Source: Flavobacteriales bacterium (GTDB lineage Bacteria > Bacteroidota > Bacteroidia > Flavobacteriales_F > PHOS-HE28). From it: a stretch of DNA of 8,388 nt. The notes under the pieces are model-generated. The model did not search any database. It saw only the letters and a program-made list of their open reading frames with translations, and was not told the origin of the DNA. Position numbers and translations under genes: made by a program. Where the stretch lies: NCBI GenBank assembly GCA_025455765.1, contig JALOLX010000048.1:1-8388 (forward strand). Reading direction: 5' to 3'. Of this stretch, positions 6,801-8,388 are shown one piece after another; the stretch's first letter is position 1, and every line of letters starts with the position of its first letter.

Positions 6801-7623
6801 TGCGCCGGATCACCCACTTGTTCTTCTCCTTCACCTCCTCCAGGCCGATGAGATGCAGCAGTTCGGCATAGAAGGCCCGGTCCAGGCTGTTGCTGTCGTT
6901 GGCGAAGGGCAACTTCAGCAGGTGCTGCGGACTCAGTAATTTGTGCAGCGCGATCAGCGGGCCATCGTCCCTCTTGTCGGCATTGCGCAGGATACGCTCG
7001 TAGCTGCCCAGTGTGAAGTGGACCACAGGCAATTCAACATCCAACGCAGAGAAGAACGGTGCGGCGACCTCCTTGTAGAAGAAGTCGGTCTGGGTGCCCG
7101 CAAGCCGGCCCGCCTCGAATTCCTGGAAACGCTTTACCAGCGCCTTGTCCTGTGCAATGGGCTTCTCCCAAGTGGATGCATCGAAGATGTACCACTGGTG
7201 CAGGTCGGTAATGACCAGATGCTTGATCGCGATGTTCTGCGCAGCGATGCGCTCGCGCAGGTAGTAGAGAAGCAGTTCGTTCAGCGCCTTGCACCGCAGG
7301 TCGCCTTCCTTGGGCATCTCGGCCGCGTTTCCTGGCCGCTTGGTCTCAATGATCACCCCCACCGGGCTTTCTGCGTCCTTACCGGTATGGATCACCAGAT
7401 CATTGCGGCCCTTGGTGTTGATGAAGTGTGCGGGGGCGAATCCGCTGTCCTTCAGAAAAGCGCTGACGAGGTTCTTGTGGTACTCCTCGCTCTCGCCGGG
7501 CTTCACATGGTCCAGCATGGCGATAAGCGCCGCCTTGAATGATTCGATGTCCTTGCGCTCCGGCTTCTGCTTGAGGAAAGCTTTGTTGAGGGCCTGGCGG
7601 GGACGGATCTTCAGATGGCGCAT
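3814..7623 (-). CDS. Type IIG restriction enzyme/DNA methyltransferase, Eco57I-like
   Basis: This is a 1269-residue single-chain enzyme that should both cut DNA and methylate an adenine in its target. The N-terminus (RHLKIRPRQALNKAFLKQKPERKDIESFK) matches the DUF7149-type start seen in Bacteroidota enzymes, so ATG 7623 was chosen. A PD-(D/E)XK-like nuclease follows: GRND with D75, then GVIIETKRP with E93 and K95. The middle part (about 120-480) is helical. The methyltransferase core has FTPGFITMYMC (about 492-502), SAM motif I CDPAVGSGHFL (556-566), GVDINPNSVKICRLRLW (about 649-665) and catalytic motif IV NPPY (850-853). A charged, helical, coiled-coil-like insertion lies before NPPY (about 721-820). 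The C-terminal third (GKIFYGIKTGLNETFVID, then VIKPFLAGKDIKRY) resembles the TaqI/Eco57I target-recognition region. All key motifs look intact. No separate methylase, specificity subunit or helicase is nearby. The sequence recognised cannot be read from this. Confidence 0.92.
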   Translation of the reverse strand: MRHLKIRPRQALNKAFLKQKPERKDIESFKAALIAMLDHVKPGESEEYHKNLVSAFLKDSGFAPAHFINTKGRNDLVIHTGKDAESPVGVIIETKRPGNAAEMPKEGDLRCKALNELLLYYLRERIAAQNIAIKHLVITDLHQWYIFDASTWEKPIAQDKALVKRFQEFEAGRLAGTQTDFFYKEVAAPFFSALDVELPVVHFTLGSYERILRNADKRDDGPLIALHKLLSPQHLLKLPFANDSNSLDRAFYAELLHLIGLEEVKEKNKWVIRRKEAGRRDPASLLEGAITQLESLDKLERVERLHTYGDKREEQLFNVALELCITWVNRVLFLKLLEAQVVTYHGGAKGHTFLHSNRVRNYDDLNSLFFQVLARKPQERSAEMAERFGNVPYLNSSLFEPTELEQRTLFVSNLEDERPLPLHKATVLKDDRSRRLTGTLPALDYLFRFLDAYDFTSEGGEEVQEENKRLINASVLGLIFEKINGYKDGSFFTPGFITMYMCREALRPAVLQRFNKAFEDQGKQPCADFDELRDRIESGREARAVANALINGLRICDPAVGSGHFLVSALNELIAIKSELGILSHRNGDRVRHQRIAVENDELVVYDEEEGSLFEYRVAADGRAVSERQQLQETLFHEKQTLIEQCLFGVDINPNSVKICRLRLWIELLKHAYYRPGTQELETLPNIDINIKCGNSLIHRFTLDADLTPALRKSKWNMDSYRLAVEQYRHAEDKTQKREMERLIDSIKGDFQVGISQESKAVRDLNKAKNEYYLAYEKEQLFDTEGKPRLSRTQHEHRRKLEDRINKLSQVVDDLKNNVLFTNAFEWRFEFPEVLDDAGRFTGFDVVIGNPPYIRQEAFKDIKPYLKEQYSTFAGTADLFTYFIELGLLLLRPHGQFTFIVPNKWMRAGYGKALRVHLNGLAVLRITDFGDLRVFEEATTYPCVLHVEKAPGGEGFPAATLTELPGERSLDDLISAAEVKVQPASLSEGGWALVDARKQALLDKLRAAGKTLGEYVGGKIFYGIKTGLNETFVIDAATRERLIAEDPRSAEVIKPFLAGKDIKRYERPVSNKYLILFPKASTIERIGSMLTEDAALSVMEKAYPAVFRHLAPFAERARKRTDQGDYWWELRACDYYEKFLWDKILYPDIAPKPSFQLARGETYCGNTCYFIPGANSYLLAVLNSTAFEFYCATVSSVMRGGYYRFFTQYVEAAPVPTASLEAMATMEQLVSSVHDGDENAERDINTLVYQLYGLTEEEITLVEAAVGKG

Positions 7624-7948
7624 GCGCAGGAGGTGGAAGTGCAGGGTAGGCGGTATCAGCCTCCTGCGGCGGTGAAAATAGGACAGGCCACGATAGCGGG
7701 CACCGGCGCGTGCATCACTGAAGCGCAGTTCATTGCGACCTGTGCGGCGGACCTTACACAGATACCGAACCCAGAGGATCAGGTCAGCCCTCCAAGGCTC
7801 AACCAGCTTCCCGCATAGTTCAAGCCTCATAGGTGTGTTTGGTCATGGTTGCAGCAGCGCGTGCCTGGTCGCTGGAATTCCTGTCGATCGTCATGGAATG
7901 CGGATACTTCTGTCCGTTGATTTGTGGCCGCACCTGCACACATCCAAC
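7624..7948. other. 325-base divergent intergenic region
   Basis: This region lies between the start of the leftward restriction enzyme and the start of the rightward RIC gene, so it should hold both promoters. No convincing gene is seen. The restriction-enzyme frame stays open up to 7830 and would encode 69 extra residues, 15 of them arginine, unlike a normal N-terminus. On the RIC side, TACTTCTG (7905-7912) is one base from the Bacteroidota -7 consensus TAnnTTTG, and TTGAT (7917-7921) is a lone FNR-type half site without its partner. An 8-bp palindrome, GGAATTCC, lies at about 7874-7881. None of these is strong alone. Confidence 0.4.
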
Positions 7949-8388
7949 ATGGGAACACTGACCCTATCCCCCGATCGTACCATCGGCTCCATTGTGGCCG
8001 ATGACTACCGCAGCGCCGCAGTCTTCAATTTCCATGGCATCGACTTCTGTTGTAAGGGCGGGCGCTCCATTGCGGAGGTGTGCAAGGTCAAGGGCATCGA
8101 TCTCGCGACCCTGGAGGTCGAGATTCGCCAGGCCACCGAGCGCGACAACGGCGCCACCGACGATATGAAGCACTGGCCCTTGGGCCGCCTGATCGAGCAC
8201 ATCGAACGTGTACACCACCGCTATGTGGAGAGCCGCACCACCACCCTGCTCCAGTTCCTGGACAAACTCTGCAAGGTGCACGGCGATCGCCACCCTGAGC
8301 TTAACGCCATCCAGCGCGAGTTCACCGAATGTGCCGGGGCGATGGCCGCACATATGAAGAAGGAGGAGCTCGTGCTCTTCCCCTTCAT
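7949..8388 (+). CDS. RIC-family iron-sulfur cluster repair di-iron protein (ScdA/YtfE), 3' end cut by window
   Basis: The frame is open to the window end; 146 residues are visible of a family usually about 220-245 long. It begins MGTLTLSPDRTIGSIVADDYRSA. The N-terminal DUF542/ScdA_N motif follows, VFNFHGIDFCCKGGRS, with the hallmark cysteine pair C34-C35. A hemerythrin-like four-helix di-iron domain then starts. Candidate ligands are H89/H90 (IEHIERVHHRYVE), H111 (KVHGDRHPEL), H135 and E139 (HMKKEELVLFP). The 24-residue spacing of H111 to H135 and the H-x3-E pair fit E. coli YtfE. The protein repairs iron-sulfur clusters damaged by NO or oxidants in the cytoplasm. An in-frame ATG at 7898 would add 17 residues, but 7949 fits the family start better. 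The nearby Rrf2 and Crp/Fnr genes are plausible regulators. Confidence 0.93.
   Translation, partial: MGTLTLSPDRTIGSIVADDYRSAAVFNFHGIDFCCKGGRSIAEVCKVKGIDLATLEVEIRQATERDNGATDDMKHWPLGRLIEHIERVHHRYVESRTTTLLQFLDKLCKVHGDRHPELNAIQREFTECAGAMAAHMKKEELVLFPF

Noticed and set aside
5368..6939. Long plus-strand frames (5368-6030 and 6061-6939) opposite the restriction enzyme
   Set aside because: They lie entirely antisense to an intact enzyme with clear motifs. Their Val/Leu/Gln/Ala-rich translations mirror its codons and show no family features.
7964..8353. Minus-strand frame opposite the RIC gene
   Set aside because: The plus strand encodes an unmistakable RIC protein with the CC motif and di-iron ligands; the opposite frame is its shadow.

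Overview
The window is GC-rich (roughly 60 %) bacterial DNA. No gene start I examined has a clear Shine-Dalgarno sequence. The gene content is a DUF7149-type single-chain restriction-modification enzyme, a DNRs-like Crp protein, an Rrf2 regulator, and a small fibronectin-III protein. Together these point to Bacteroidota, probably a high-GC Flavobacteriales-like genome. That assignment is inference; there is no rRNA or marker gene here.

Layout. (1) Positions 2-1939, plus strand: the 3' part of a multi-pass membrane protein, then an Rrf2-family regulator with three cysteines in NsrR/IscR-like spacing, then a Crp/Fnr-family regulator. (2) A 22-base perfect hairpin at 2005-2026 separates this block from convergent minus-strand genes. 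(3) Positions 2083-7623, minus strand, read right to left: a very large Eco57I-like type IIG restriction enzyme/methyltransferase, a hypothetical protein with nine tandem seven-residue repeats, and a small protein with a C-terminal fibronectin type III domain. (4) Positions 7624-7948: a 325-base divergent intergenic region. (5) Positions 7949-8388, plus strand: the start of a RIC-family (ScdA/YtfE, DUF542) di-iron iron-sulfur-cluster repair protein, cut by the window edge.

How they fit. An Rrf2 regulator with candidate cluster cysteines, a Crp/Fnr regulator with an FNR-like recognition helix, and a RIC repair protein are a typical set for sensing and surviving nitric oxide or low-oxygen stress. 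The upstream membrane protein may belong to the same pathway, but I could not name it. The leftward restriction-modification block sits between the regulators and the RIC gene and looks like an accessory insertion into that neighbourhood. The least explained element is the heptad-repeat protein just downstream of the restriction enzyme. Its 21-bp DNA repeat is also nearly palindromic.
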